From: CAVDRM01 sp963626285
GTDB lineage: Bacteria; Bacillota; Clostridia; Christensenellales; Aristaeellaceae
Length of the DNA: 64,000 bases
NCBI GenBank assembly: GCA_963626285.1
Contig: CAVFWQ010000002.1
Location: 10,033 to 74,032 of the forward strand
Direction: 5' to 3'
The position numbers and the translations under genes are program-made. Positions 17,042 through 25,747 of this stretch are shown one piece after another; within the stretch, counting starts at the first letter, position 1; every line of letters begins with the position of its first letter. The notes under the pieces are model-generated. The model was not told where the DNA came from. It ran no database searches and saw nothing but the letters and a program-made list of their open reading frames with translations.

Positions 17042-17356
17042 TTACACGCGCAGGAAGTCCAGCAGCGCTTCCTTGTCCTGCGCGCCGACGGTGCGGCGCT
17101 GCTCCCGTCCGTCTTCAAAGACGATGAGCGTCGGGATGCTGCTGACGCGGTAGCGGGCGGCCAGCTCCGCCTGTTCGTCCACGTTGACCTTGCCCACATA
17201 CGCCTTCCCCTCGGTCTCCTCGGCGATTTCCTCGACAACGGGCGCTATCATGCGGCAGGGCATGCACCACGTCGCCCAGAAATCCACCAGCACGGGCTTA
17301 TCGGCCTTCAAAACCTTCTCCTCAAAATTATCGGTCGTCAATGTGATCTCACGCAT
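17042..17356 (-). CDS. trxA: Thioredoxin
   Basis: 104 residues, a complete thioredoxin fold. The active site is WCMPC (C31, C34) in place of the standard WCGPC; the cis-proline motif SSIPTLIVF and VDFWATW are intact. It reduces protein disulfides in the cytosol. The Met in the CxxC loop should shift the redox potential somewhat (inference). The ATG at 17356 follows GGAG by eight bases. It is five bases downstream of an RseC-like membrane protein on the same strand, so the two are probably co-expressed for a redox task. Confidence 0.93.
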   Translation of the reverse strand: MREITLTTDNFEEKVLKADKPVLVDFWATWCMPCRMIAPVVEEIAEETEGKAYVGKVNVDEQAELAARYRVSSIPTLIVFEDGREQRRTVGAQDKEALLDFLRV

Positions 17357-17361
17357 TGGTT

Positions 17362-17805
17362 TCACTCCTTTTCCGCATCCGAAACGGAATGTCCGTCCGT
17401 CTGCTTCTTTTCTTCTTCGCGGACGGCGATGACGCGCGGCTTCCACGCATTGCGGCGGCCGAGGCGCCTGTCCGCCACATGCAGCCCGCCCCACGCAAGG
17501 AAAAGCCCGATGAGGCCGCCCGCTGCTGCCGCGGCGTCTGTCTGAAACACGGTCTGCCCCAGGAAAACGCCCGCCATCAGCCCCAGCAGGGGGATGACAT
17601 AGGCCAGCGCGGACGCCTTTACGATGCGTGCGTCCGGCATCTCGACGTCCACCTGCGCGCCGACTGCGGCGTTTCCCTCCAGTTCGACCAGTTCTCTGTG
17701 CGCGTGCCCCGTGCAGGCACCGCATTTTTCGCACATTTCGGGGCGGTCAAAGCAGACCTTGAGCCTGCCGTTTGCCGCCTCCGTCACACGACCCGTTCGA
17801 ATCAT
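17362..17805 (-). CDS. RseC/SoxR-reducing-system-like membrane protein
   Basis: 147 residues. The N-terminal part holds C18 and the triplet C25, C28, C31 in MCEKCGACTGH; two membrane helices follow at about 67-84 and 91-106, then a basic, polar C-terminus. This layout matches the RseC/MucC family, in which the cysteines are thought to bind an Fe-S cluster and which associates with the Rnf electron-transfer complex or SoxR reduction in other bacteria. No rnf genes are in this window. Promoter at 17853-17882; thioredoxin lies immediately downstream. Confidence 0.8.
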   Translation of the reverse strand: MIRTGRVTEAANGRLKVCFDRPEMCEKCGACTGHAHRELVELEGNAAVGAQVDVEMPDARIVKASALAYVIPLLGLMAGVFLGQTVFQTDAAAAAGGLIGLFLAWGGLHVADRRLGRRNAWKPRVIAVREEEKKQTDGHSVSDAEKE

Positions 17806-17852
17806 CCGTCATTCACACCCTCATGCCGTCCTGCGGATCCGTCCGCATACAG

Positions 17853-17882
17853 ATTATACCACAGAAGCGGGAAATAAAACAA
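17853..17882 (-). promoter_or_regulatory. Promoter for the rseC-like/trx operon
   Basis: TTGTTT (17882-17877), an 18-base spacer, TATAAT (17858-17853) on the minus strand. Confidence 0.7.
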
Positions 17883-17974
17883 GCCGGCAGGGCGGGGATC
17901 CTCTCCGGGACACGGCATTCTTTCCCTCCGCAAACATTCGGCGTTCCGCCCCCGTGAGGCGCAGCGTCCGCTTC

Positions 17975-18003
17975 TTGTCATAACATGCAAAGTATGCTAT
18001 ACT
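17975..18003 (+). promoter_or_regulatory. Promoter for pyrimidine-nucleoside phosphorylase
   Basis: TTGTCA (17975-17980), a 17-base spacer, TATACT (17998-18003) with TGC before it. The start would be near 18010, ruling out the ATG at 18008 as translation start. Confidence 0.8.
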
Positions 18004-18037
18004 GAGAATGCTGAAAAAGGCAGAAAGGATGCGCTGT

Positions 18038-19366
18038 ATGGACTTTTTGCAGATCATCGAAGACAAGAAGCTGGGACGGGCGCTGTCTGCCGAGCAGATT
18101 CGGGATTTTGCCCTCGGCGCGGCGCGGCGCACGGTGCCGGAATATCAGCTGGCCGCCCTGCTGATGGCGATTCGCTTAAACGGCATGGATGCCCGCGAAA
18201 CAACGGATCTGACGATGGCGATGGCGCATTCCGGCGATATGCTGGAGCCGGACGTCGGCGGCATCCCCGTGGACAAGCATTCCACCGGCGGCGTGGGCGA
18301 CACCACGACGCTGGTGTTGGCGCCCCTTGTGGCGGCCTGCGGCGGCAAGGTGCTGAAGATGAGCGGGCGCGGGCTGGGGCATACGGGTGGCACGGTGGAC
18401 AAAATGGAGGCCATCCCCCATATGAAGACATCCCTGCCCGAAGCGGAATTTGTGCGCATTGTCCGCGAAATCGGCTGCGCGGTGGTCGGGCAGAGCGCGG
18501 AACTGGCACCGGCGGACAAGGAATTGTACGCCCTCAGGGACGTGACCGGCACGGTGGATTCCATCCCCCTGATCGCCTCCAGCATCCTGTCCAAGAAGTT
18601 CGCCTCCGGTGCGCGCTCCATCGTGCTGGATGTGAAGTTCGGCTCCGGCGCCATCATGGATACGCTGGAAAAGAGCGTGCAGCTTGCGCAGACGATGGTA
18701 TCCATCGGCGAGCACGCGGGGCGGGACGTCATCGCCGTGGTGTCCTCGATGGCCGAGCCTCTGGGCACGCACATCGGCAACGCGCTGGAGGTCAGGGAAG
18801 CGATCGACATCCTTTCCGACCGCGCCGGCGGGGATCTGAAGACCGTCTCCCTCTTCCTGGGGGCGCGGATGCTCGTCGCCTCCCATGTGTGCGCGACGGC
18901 GGACGAGGCCGAGAAAAAGCTGGAGCAGGCACTTGTGTCCGGCGCGGGCCTCAACAAGCTGCGCGAAATGATCGCGCGGCAGGGAGGCGATGCGCGGGTC
19001 TGCGACGATTTGAGTCTGCTCCCGCAGGCGCCGATCGTGCGCGATATTTTCCTGAATGCGGGCGGCTATGTCACGCAGATGGACACGACGGCGCTGGGCA
19101 ATGCGGCGCAGGGCATGGGCGCGGGGCGCAAGAAAAAGGGCGAAAACATCGACCCTGCCGTCGGCTTTGTCATGCGGGTGCGGCTGGGCGATTTTGTGCA
19201 CGCGGGCGATACGCTGGCGACCCTGTACGCCCACAGCGAAGAGAGCGCGGACTGGGCGGAGGCGGGCATCAAGCGCGCCGTGACGCTGAGCGACGCGCCT
19301 GTCGAAAAGCCGCCGCTGATCTACGCGGTGATCACCAAAGACGGCATTGAAAAGCCGGAGATGTAA
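18038..19366 (+). CDS. pdp: Pyrimidine-nucleoside phosphorylase
   Basis: 442 residues. It cleaves thymidine, deoxyuridine or uridine with phosphate to base and (deoxy)ribose 1-phosphate. The N-terminal helical lobe (LGAARRTVPEYQLAALLMAI) is followed by the phosphate-binding KHSTGGVGDTTTLVLAPL and SGRGLGHTGGTVDK, the thymidine/pyrimidine phosphorylase signature. The ATG at 18038 has GAAAGGA eight bases upstream and lies after the predicted transcript start. Length fits the Bacillus Pdp type. Thirteen bases downstream an exported protein begins, so they are likely co-transcribed, though no functional link is apparent. Confidence 0.95.
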   Translation: MDFLQIIEDKKLGRALSAEQIRDFALGAARRTVPEYQLAALLMAIRLNGMDARETTDLTMAMAHSGDMLEPDVGGIPVDKHSTGGVGDTTTLVLAPLVAACGGKVLKMSGRGLGHTGGTVDKMEAIPHMKTSLPEAEFVRIVREIGCAVVGQSAELAPADKELYALRDVTGTVDSIPLIASSILSKKFASGARSIVLDVKFGSGAIMDTLEKSVQLAQTMVSIGEHAGRDVIAVVSSMAEPLGTHIGNALEVREAIDILSDRAGGDLKTVSLFLGARMLVASHVCATADEAEKKLEQALVSGAGLNKLREMIARQGGDARVCDDLSLLPQAPIVRDIFLNAGGYVTQMDTTALGNAAQGMGAGRKKKGENIDPAVGFVMRVRLGDFVHAGDTLATLYAHSEESADWAEAGIKRAVTLSDAPVEKPPLIYAVITKDGIEKPEM

Positions 19367-19378
19367 GGAGTATTTGCC

Positions 19379-20542
19379 ATGAAAAAGCTGTCTGTTCTGC
19401 TGGCGCTCTGCCTTTTATGCACGCTGTGCGCGGCCGCTTCGGCGGACACGGGCACCCTGTCCAAGCTGGAGCTTTCCTCCTACACCGATTCCATCCTGAA
19501 AACGGCGCTGATCGACAATCGGTACGAGGCCGAGGAGACGGACGGAGGCTGGCTGCTGCGCTTTAAGCAGTACACGCTGAAGACCGATGCGCAGAAGCTG
19601 ACCTCCTCCACCCGCATCCTGGCCGTCATCTTCGACGACCTGACGCTGGGCGACGACTGCATGGGCGATTTGCGCGGCATCAAGCTGAACGACTCTTTGC
19701 AGACCCTGCTGTCCGCCTACCCGCTGGAAAATGCCTCCATGACGGGCACGCGGGAGGAAGCGGTGCTGTATGCGGACGGCGAGCTGCCGGGGCAGGCGGC
19801 TGTCGGGTACTTAAAGCGGGACGGGCAGCGCGTGACACAGATCACCCACTACGCCTATTACATGGCGGACAGCGGCGTGGGCGTGGCGGCGGCCGTCTAT
19901 GACCTGCGCGATGGCGCCGTCGTTCGGGCGGAGCTGAACCTGTCCATGCCCACCCTCACCGTGCAGGACGCAAAGGACGAGCTGGCCGCCTTCCGGGACG
20001 TGCTGGGGCAGACGGAATATTCCGCGTATCTGAGCGCGGCGGAGGGCGGCGAGGCGCTGCCGTTTGACCGCGACGACCTCATCTTTTCCGGCATGGACTT
20101 TCTGGACTTAACGCCGGAGGATGCGCAGAACGTGCTGGGCGACGACTTTGCCGAGGAATGGCTGGAGGACGGGGACACCTTCATCCACGTTATGGAGTGG
20201 AACGCCGCGACGATCACCTTCCTGCACGACAGGGACAGGAACCTTCTGCGCGTGGACAGCCTGTACATGGACGAGGACACCCTGGAAGGGCCGCGGGGCA
20301 TCCGCATCGGCGACCGGCAGGAGAACGTCATCTCCTGCTTTGCCTCCGAAGCGGGCGTGAGCGACGGCGACGTGACCTACCTCTACGGCGCGGCGGGCGA
20401 TGAAAGTTACGGCCTGGCCGAGTATGTGGCCGCGGGCGAGACCTGTATCCGCTACGGCTGCACGGTGGAGGATCATGCCGTGACCCTCATTCTGAATATG
20501 CGTGAAGCCACCCTGACCAGCATGATCTTACAGATGGAATAA
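19379..20542 (+). CDS. Exported protein of unknown function
   Basis: 387 residues. The N-terminus is a signal peptide (MKKLSVLLALCLLCTLCAAASA) with cleavage expected after ASA; it lacks a good lipobox. The mature part is acidic, with no recognised domain. It has two internally similar regions: DLTLGDDCMGDLRGIKLNDSLQTLLSAYP and PRGIRIGDRQENVISCF both show an 'RGI.iGds..xxl' pattern, also seen in the exported protein at 11426. GTAAGGAG sits upstream of the ATG. It probably belongs to the transcript starting at the pdp promoter. Confidence 0.75.
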   Translation: MKKLSVLLALCLLCTLCAAASADTGTLSKLELSSYTDSILKTALIDNRYEAEETDGGWLLRFKQYTLKTDAQKLTSSTRILAVIFDDLTLGDDCMGDLRGIKLNDSLQTLLSAYPLENASMTGTREEAVLYADGELPGQAAVGYLKRDGQRVTQITHYAYYMADSGVGVAAAVYDLRDGAVVRAELNLSMPTLTVQDAKDELAAFRDVLGQTEYSAYLSAAEGGEALPFDRDDLIFSGMDFLDLTPEDAQNVLGDDFAEEWLEDGDTFIHVMEWNAATITFLHDRDRNLLRVDSLYMDEDTLEGPRGIRIGDRQENVISCFASEAGVSDGDVTYLYGAAGDESYGLAEYVAAGETCIRYGCTVEDHAVTLILNMREATLTSMILQME

Positions 20543-20617
20543 ACGCAGAGCGGCCGCCCGCCGTAAAGCGTGACCGCCAAGTGCTGAGTCTGTCATTCAA
20601 GGAAAGCCGGAGGCATT

Positions 20618-23443
20618 ATGAAGATCGACTTAACCTGTCCGGTGGAGCTGTGGCATTTTAAAATGCCGACGGCTCAATACCCCGTCTGCACGGTGCAGCT
20701 GTACAACCTTTCTGAAAAGACGGTCAGCAGCGTGCAGGCCTGCTTTCTGTGCTTTGACGCGGAGGGCGAGCAGATAACGCGGCAGGTCGAGCGTGTGCAG
20801 GGACTGGATGCGCCGACGCGCTGCGCCTTTGAAATGGCCGTGGCGGTGGAGGGCGGCGCGGACGCCTCCGACATGGAGCTCATCATCGAAAAGGTCTGGT
20901 TTGACGACGGCACGGTCTGGCGGCGCGGGACGGCGCCCGTCAGCGAATACACCCTGTCCGCCCCGCCGGACGACAAGCGTTTGCAGGTGCTCCGGCAGAT
21001 GGCGGGCGCGGACGCCTCCGTCTACCCCACCGACCAGGGCGCGGTCTGGGTGTGCATCTGCGGCCGCGCCAATGCCGCCAGCGAGGAAAACTGCCGGCGC
21101 TGCCTTCGCTCCAAGCATGATATTTTCGCCAGCTTCAACGAGGCGGCCGTGGAAAAGGTGCTGTACCTGCGCGAGACCGCCATGGAGGAGCAGCGCCGCC
21201 GCGAGCGGGCGGAGCAGATTCGCCTGCTCAACGAAAAGGAGGCGCTGGAAAAAAAGAAAAAGCGCCGCCGGAAGCGGATCCTGACCGTTCTCATCACCAC
21301 CGTCTGCGTGCTGGCGTTGGCCTACGGGACGCTGTTTCACTTTATCCCCTGGTATGTGTATACAAGCTCCGTCCGGGAAATGGACAACGCGCAGTACGAC
21401 GCGGCGCGGAAGGGCTTCACGCGGCTGGCGGAATACGATTATCGGGATTCCGCCGAGATGATCTCGGAGTGCAATTACCGTCAGGCCAAGGCAGCTCTGG
21501 AGGGCGGCACCTACACCTCTTTGGCCGCCGCGCAGGAGATGTTCGATGCCCTTGACTACAAGGACAGCAAGACCCTGGCGAAGGAGGCGCGGTATTTACA
21601 GGCCGAAAAGCGCCGTGCGGCGGGCGAATGGGACGCGGCGTTTGCGATCTATGAGGGCATCGCCGGTTACAAAAACGCCGTCGAGTGCATGGATCTGTGC
21701 GTCTACGGCCGTGCGGACGAAAACATGCAGAAGGGCGATTATGCCGCTGCGCGGGCGGATTTTTTGACTTTGGGCAGCTTCAGCGACGCCGCGGCGAAGG
21801 CGCTGGAATGTCTTTATCAGCCGGGCTTGAAGGCGCTGGCGGAGAACGATGCGGAGACAGCCATTGCCTGCTTTACGGAGCTGGGCGATTACAGAGAGAG
21901 CGCCTTAAAGCTCAGGCAGGCCTATTATCTGGCGGGCGACCTTCTGTTTAAGCAGGAGGACTATGACGCGGCGGCGGACTACTTCCTCCTGGCGGACGAT
22001 TATTCCGATGCTTACCGCCGCGCCACGCAGTGCCTGTACGAGCCGGCGGTCAAGGCGATGAACGCGGGCGAATACGAGACCGCCGCCGAAATGTTTGAAA
22101 AAATCAGCACCTACAGCGATTCGGCCGCCCGCTTCAGCGAGTGCGAATATCAGGTGGGGCTTGCGCTGATGGAGGCTGAGGACTACGAGGGTGCGCAGGC
22201 GGCGTTTGAAAAGGCGGGCGAGTATGAGCCGGCCAGGGAAGCGCTGAACGAATGCATCTACCTGCCCGCCCTGACGCTGCTGGCAGACGGCGATACGGAT
22301 GCGGCGCTGGCACAGCTTCGGCGCATCCCCGGCTACAAGGACGCCGACGAGCTGGCCGAGCAGATTTCCTATGAAAAGGCGCTGGAGGCGCTGAATGATC
22401 AGGAGTACGAGACCGCCATTTCCCTGTTCACCGAATTGGGCGAATACGAGGACAGCGCCTCCCTGCTGATGGACGCCCGCTACGGGCAGGCGCTGGCCGC
22501 GCTGGAAGCGGGCGATGCGGACACGGCGTACGAGCTGTTCTCGGCGCTGGGCAATTATCTGTCCAGCGCCCAGTACCTGCGGCAGGCGACCTATGAACGC
22601 GCCGTAAAGCTGCTGGAGCTTGAAAAATGGCAGGAGGCGCAGGCGCTGCTGGCCACCATCCCCGATTATGAGGGCGTGTCCGAGCAGCTTTCCGAATGCC
22701 TCTATCAGCAGGCGCTGTCCGCCGTCAACTCGTTGGATTACGCGGGCGCCATCGATAAATTGGGCGCCATCCTCTCCTACAAAAATTCGCAGGATCTGTT
22801 CAATGACTGCACCTATCGGCTGGCGACCTCCTATATGGAGGCGGGCGATCATGCGCAGGCCGCCGCGCTCTATGCGCAGATCCCCGCCTACGAGGATGCG
22901 GGCGCTTTGGCTGAGCAGTGCTACGACACCTATTTTTCCGATGCCTACGCTGCGGCAAAGGCCGCCTATGACGAGAAGGACTATGCCGCCGTGGTGGACG
23001 CGGTGAGCGGGCTTGACCTGTCCTCGCTGGGCGACAAGTACGCGGACTTAAAGCCCATATTCGAGGAGGCCGCCTACTTCTACGCCGAGGCGCTCTACGC
23101 GGACAGGCGCCCCTATGAGGCGTACCAGATCTACAAGCTGATACCCGATTACAGGGATGTCGCCGACAAAAAAATGACGCGCATCTGCTATCAGGTCATC
23201 GGCAGCTGGGTCAGCTCCAAGGGCGCGCATTTCATCTTCAACGACGACGGGACGTGCAGCTTTGACGGCGCGAACATGTACTACTATGCGCGGCAGTACC
23301 TTTTGCAGACGGGCCCGACGGCGGACGACATGAGTACGGATTATCAGATCATCAACATTTCCAAGCGGGCGCTGACCCTGAAAAACAAAAAGTCGGGCAA
23401 GACCTACCGGCTCACCCGCGAAGAGACGGAGCAGGCCGAATGA
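20618..23443 (+). CDS. Large membrane protein: zinc ribbon, one TM helix, about 13 TPR-like repeats
   Basis: 941 residues, not recognised as a named protein. Order: an N-terminal beta-rich domain (1-115); a zinc-ribbon-like CxC...CxxC (C146, C148, C159, C162); a Lys/Arg/Glu-rich coiled stretch (185-220); one membrane helix (221-243); then 600 residues of about 45-residue repeats, each with 'Y..A...L..gdy..A...F..L.dY.dS......C.Y' and so TPR-like; and a C-terminal beta-type domain (about 870-941) with GSWVSSKGAHFIF. The zinc side should be cytosolic and the repeats external (positive-inside rule). An overlapping ATGA couples it to an acyltransferase, suggesting a role in envelope assembly; this is inference. 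Confidence 0.8.
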   Translation: MKIDLTCPVELWHFKMPTAQYPVCTVQLYNLSEKTVSSVQACFLCFDAEGEQITRQVERVQGLDAPTRCAFEMAVAVEGGADASDMELIIEKVWFDDGTVWRRGTAPVSEYTLSAPPDDKRLQVLRQMAGADASVYPTDQGAVWVCICGRANAASEENCRRCLRSKHDIFASFNEAAVEKVLYLRETAMEEQRRRERAEQIRLLNEKEALEKKKKRRRKRILTVLITTVCVLALAYGTLFHFIPWYVYTSSVREMDNAQYDAARKGFTRLAEYDYRDSAEMISECNYRQAKAALEGGTYTSLAAAQEMFDALDYKDSKTLAKEARYLQAEKRRAAGEWDAAFAIYEGIAGYKNAVECMDLCVYGRADENMQKGDYAAARADFLTLGSFSDAAAKALECLYQPGLKALAENDAETAIACFTELGDYRESALKLRQAYYLAGDLLFKQEDYDAAADYFLLADDYSDAYRRATQCLYEPAVKAMNAGEYETAAEMFEKISTYSDSAARFSECEYQVGLALMEAEDYEGAQAAFEKAGEYEPAREALNECIYLPALTLLADGDTDAALAQLRRIPGYKDADELAEQISYEKALEALNDQEYETAISLFTELGEYEDSASLLMDARYGQALAALEAGDADTAYELFSALGNYLSSAQYLRQATYERAVKLLELEKWQEAQALLATIPDYEGVSEQLSECLYQQALSAVNSLDYAGAIDKLGAILSYKNSQDLFNDCTYRLATSYMEAGDHAQAAALYAQIPAYEDAGALAEQCYDTYFSDAYAAAKAAYDEKDYAAVVDAVSGLDLSSLGDKYADLKPIFEEAAYFYAEALYADRRPYEAYQIYKLIPDYRDVADKKMTRICYQVIGSWVSSKGAHFIFNDDGTCSFDGANMYYYARQYLLQTGPTADDMSTDYQIINISKRALTLKNKKSGKTYRLTREETEQAE

Positions 23444-24636
23444 AGCTGAAGGAAGCATTCAGAGCCGGCGCGGGTGACATCGGCGGGGACGGGCGTCTGG
23501 ACGTGCTGGACGGCGTGCGGGCGCTGTTCGTGTTCATCGTCGCCTGGTACCACATCTGGCAGCAGAGCTGGCTCTCCCCCGCCGTGACGGTGTTCGGGAC
23601 GTACATCAGCCTTGACTTTTTGCCGCGCTCGGGCTATATGTTTGTGGACGGGATGCTGCTGCTGAGCGGCCTTCTCCTCTACTATCCCCTGACGGACGGG
23701 AAGCGGACGCTTTCCGTCCTGCCGTTTTACAAAAAGCGGCTCGTGCGCATCCTGCCCTCCTACCTGCTGAGCATCGTCATCATGCTGCTGTTTTATGCGC
23801 TGCCGTGCGGGAAGTACGCCTCCTTTTCGGCGGGATTCAAGGATGTGCTGGCGCACCTTACCTTCACCCACACCTTCTTCCCCTTCAGCTATCAGTCCAC
23901 GCCCCTGAACGGCGCGCTCTGGACGCTGGCTGTCGAAATGCAGTTCTATCTGCTGTTCCCGCTGTTTGCAAAGGGCTTTCGCAAACATCCCGTGCTAACG
24001 TTTTCCATGATGACGGCCGCCGCCTTTGCCTACCGCGCTTATGTCGCCGGCTTTGAGGACACGGCGATGTACATCAACCAGCTCCCCGCCTTCCTGGACG
24101 TCTATGCCCTCGGCTTTCTGGCGGCGAAGACCATCGCCCTGCTGAAAAACAGGATGCAGGGCGAGAGCAGGACGGAAAAGCTGCTCTTTTCGGCGGTGGC
24201 CGTCCTGTGCTGCGTGCTGCTCGTGCGGCTGCTGCAGGAGCAGGCGGGCAACCCGGACTATGCCTCCATCCGCCTGGGGCAGCTTGCGCACCGCTTTCCC
24301 CTGGCGGTGCTGCTGGCGGTGCTGATGGTCTCCCTCTGCTTTTCCCTGCCGACCCTTCGGTTTCTTTTCGGCAACCCCCTCATGCGCTTTTTCTCCGCCA
24401 TCTCCTTCCAGTACTACATCTGGCATCAGGTGTTCGCCGTGCGCGTGAAGGAATGGGGGCTCATCCCCGCCGAAAGCCCGGAGCCGTGGCGGTACGGGGA
24501 AAGGGCATGGCAGCACCCCTACACGGCCGTGTGCTTTTTGGGCGCGCTCGTCATCGCGGTCGCCGTCACCTTTCTTTTTGAAAAGCCCCTCGCCCGGCGG
24601 CTTTCGGCCAAACGCAACTCCGCCCTTTCACGATAA
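23440..24636 (+). CDS. Acyltransferase 3 family membrane protein
   Basis: 398 residues with about ten hydrophobic helices. The beginning LDVLDGVRALFVFIVAWYHIWQQ matches the Acyl_transf_3/OafA signature with the conserved R and H; FYKKRLVRILPSYLL and LNGALWTLAVEMQFYLLFPLF are further family blocks. Such proteins O-acetylate or otherwise acylate cell-surface glycans, peptidoglycan or macrolides using acyl-CoA. No SGNH domain is attached. The start overlaps the previous stop (ATGA at 23440), and the ABC importer starts 25 bases after its end, so all may be one operon. The substrate cannot be read. Confidence 0.88.
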   Translation: MKLKEAFRAGAGDIGGDGRLDVLDGVRALFVFIVAWYHIWQQSWLSPAVTVFGTYISLDFLPRSGYMFVDGMLLLSGLLLYYPLTDGKRTLSVLPFYKKRLVRILPSYLLSIVIMLLFYALPCGKYASFSAGFKDVLAHLTFTHTFFPFSYQSTPLNGALWTLAVEMQFYLLFPLFAKGFRKHPVLTFSMMTAAAFAYRAYVAGFEDTAMYINQLPAFLDVYALGFLAAKTIALLKNRMQGESRTEKLLFSAVAVLCCVLLVRLLQEQAGNPDYASIRLGQLAHRFPLAVLLAVLMVSLCFSLPTLRFLFGNPLMRFFSAISFQYYIWHQVFAVRVKEWGLIPAESPEPWRYGERAWQHPYTAVCFLGALVIAVAVTFLFEKPLARRLSAKRNSALSR

Positions 24637-24661
24637 TTTTTTTTGAAGGAAGGAAAACCAA

Positions 24662-25747
24662 ATGCGCGTAACACTGCAAAACCTGACCAAGAAATTCGGC
24701 GCCACCGCCACGCGGACAAAGCCCACCGTCGCCGTGAACGACTTTTCCGTCACCCTGGAGGACGGCGAGCTGATTTCCCTGCTGGGGCCGTCCGGCTGCG
24801 GCAAGTCCACCATCCTGAACATGCTGGCGGGCATCATCCCTGTCACATCGGGGCACATCTTTTTTGACGATGAGGACGTGACGGGGCTGCCGCCGGAGCG
24901 CCGCGGCATTGGTCTGGTGTTCCAGAATTACGCGCTGTACCCGCACATGACGGTGCTGGAAAACATCTGCTTCCCGCTGGAGATTCAGCGCATTCCCCTG
25001 GCGGAGCGCAGGAAACGGGCGCTTGCGATGGCCAACCTCGTCCACGTAGACGAATTGCTCAACCGCCGCCCCAAGGAGCTGTCCGGCGGACAGCAGCAGC
25101 GCGTGGCCATCGCCCGCGCGCTGGTCAAGGAGCCGCGGCTGCTGCTCCTGGATGAGCCGCTGTCCAATCTGGACGCCCGCCTGCGCCTTGAGATGCGCGA
25201 GGAGATTCGCCGCATCCAGCAGCAGACAGACGTCACCACCATCTTCGTCACCCACGACCAGGAGGAGGCCATGTCCATCTCCGACCATATCGTGCTGATG
25301 AAAAAGGGCGTGTTTCAGCAGTACGATGTGCCGCAGGCACTGTACGACGAGCCGGCAAACCGCTTCGTGGCGGACTTTCTGGGCAACCCGCCCATCAACC
25401 ATTTGGACGGCGCGATATCCGGCGATACCTTCACGTTAACGGACGGCAGCGCCTCCTTCAGGCATCCCATCTTCCGAAAAGCACCGGACGGGAAAGCCGT
25501 GTCCCTCGGCATCCGCGCAGAGGCCGCGTTTGACGCGGAGGACGGGCAGAACGGCTGCATGACCTGCTCTGTCCGCCATGTGTACACCATGGGCAAGGAG
25601 CAGCTCACCTATCTTACCTTCGGCACATCCGAATGGCGCGCCTATCTGGACGCGGACAAGGTGCGCAAAGAAGGCGAGACCGTGCGCATCGGGCTTCGCA
25701 ATCGCGGCGTGTTTCTCTTTGATGCGGAAACGGGGGAGCGCTACTGA
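24662..25747 (+). CDS. Sugar-type ABC transporter ATP-binding protein
   Basis: 361 residues. Walker A GPSGCGKST, Q-loop in VFQNYALYPHMTVLENI, signature LSGGQQQRVAIARAL, Walker B LLLLDEPLSNLD and switch His in VTHDQEEA are all intact. A C-terminal TOBE/OB region (about 240-361) is typical of the MalK/UgpC/MsmX carbohydrate-importer ATPases. It energises the two permeases that follow: the stop at 25747 overlaps the permease start. AAGGAAGG precedes the ATG. No substrate-binding protein is encoded in the operon. Confidence 0.93.
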   Translation: MRVTLQNLTKKFGATATRTKPTVAVNDFSVTLEDGELISLLGPSGCGKSTILNMLAGIIPVTSGHIFFDDEDVTGLPPERRGIGLVFQNYALYPHMTVLENICFPLEIQRIPLAERRKRALAMANLVHVDELLNRRPKELSGGQQQRVAIARALVKEPRLLLLDEPLSNLDARLRLEMREEIRRIQQQTDVTTIFVTHDQEEAMSISDHIVLMKKGVFQQYDVPQALYDEPANRFVADFLGNPPINHLDGAISGDTFTLTDGSASFRHPIFRKAPDGKAVSLGIRAEAAFDAEDGQNGCMTCSVRHVYTMGKEQLTYLTFGTSEWRAYLDADKVRKEGETVRIGLRNRGVFLFDAETGERY

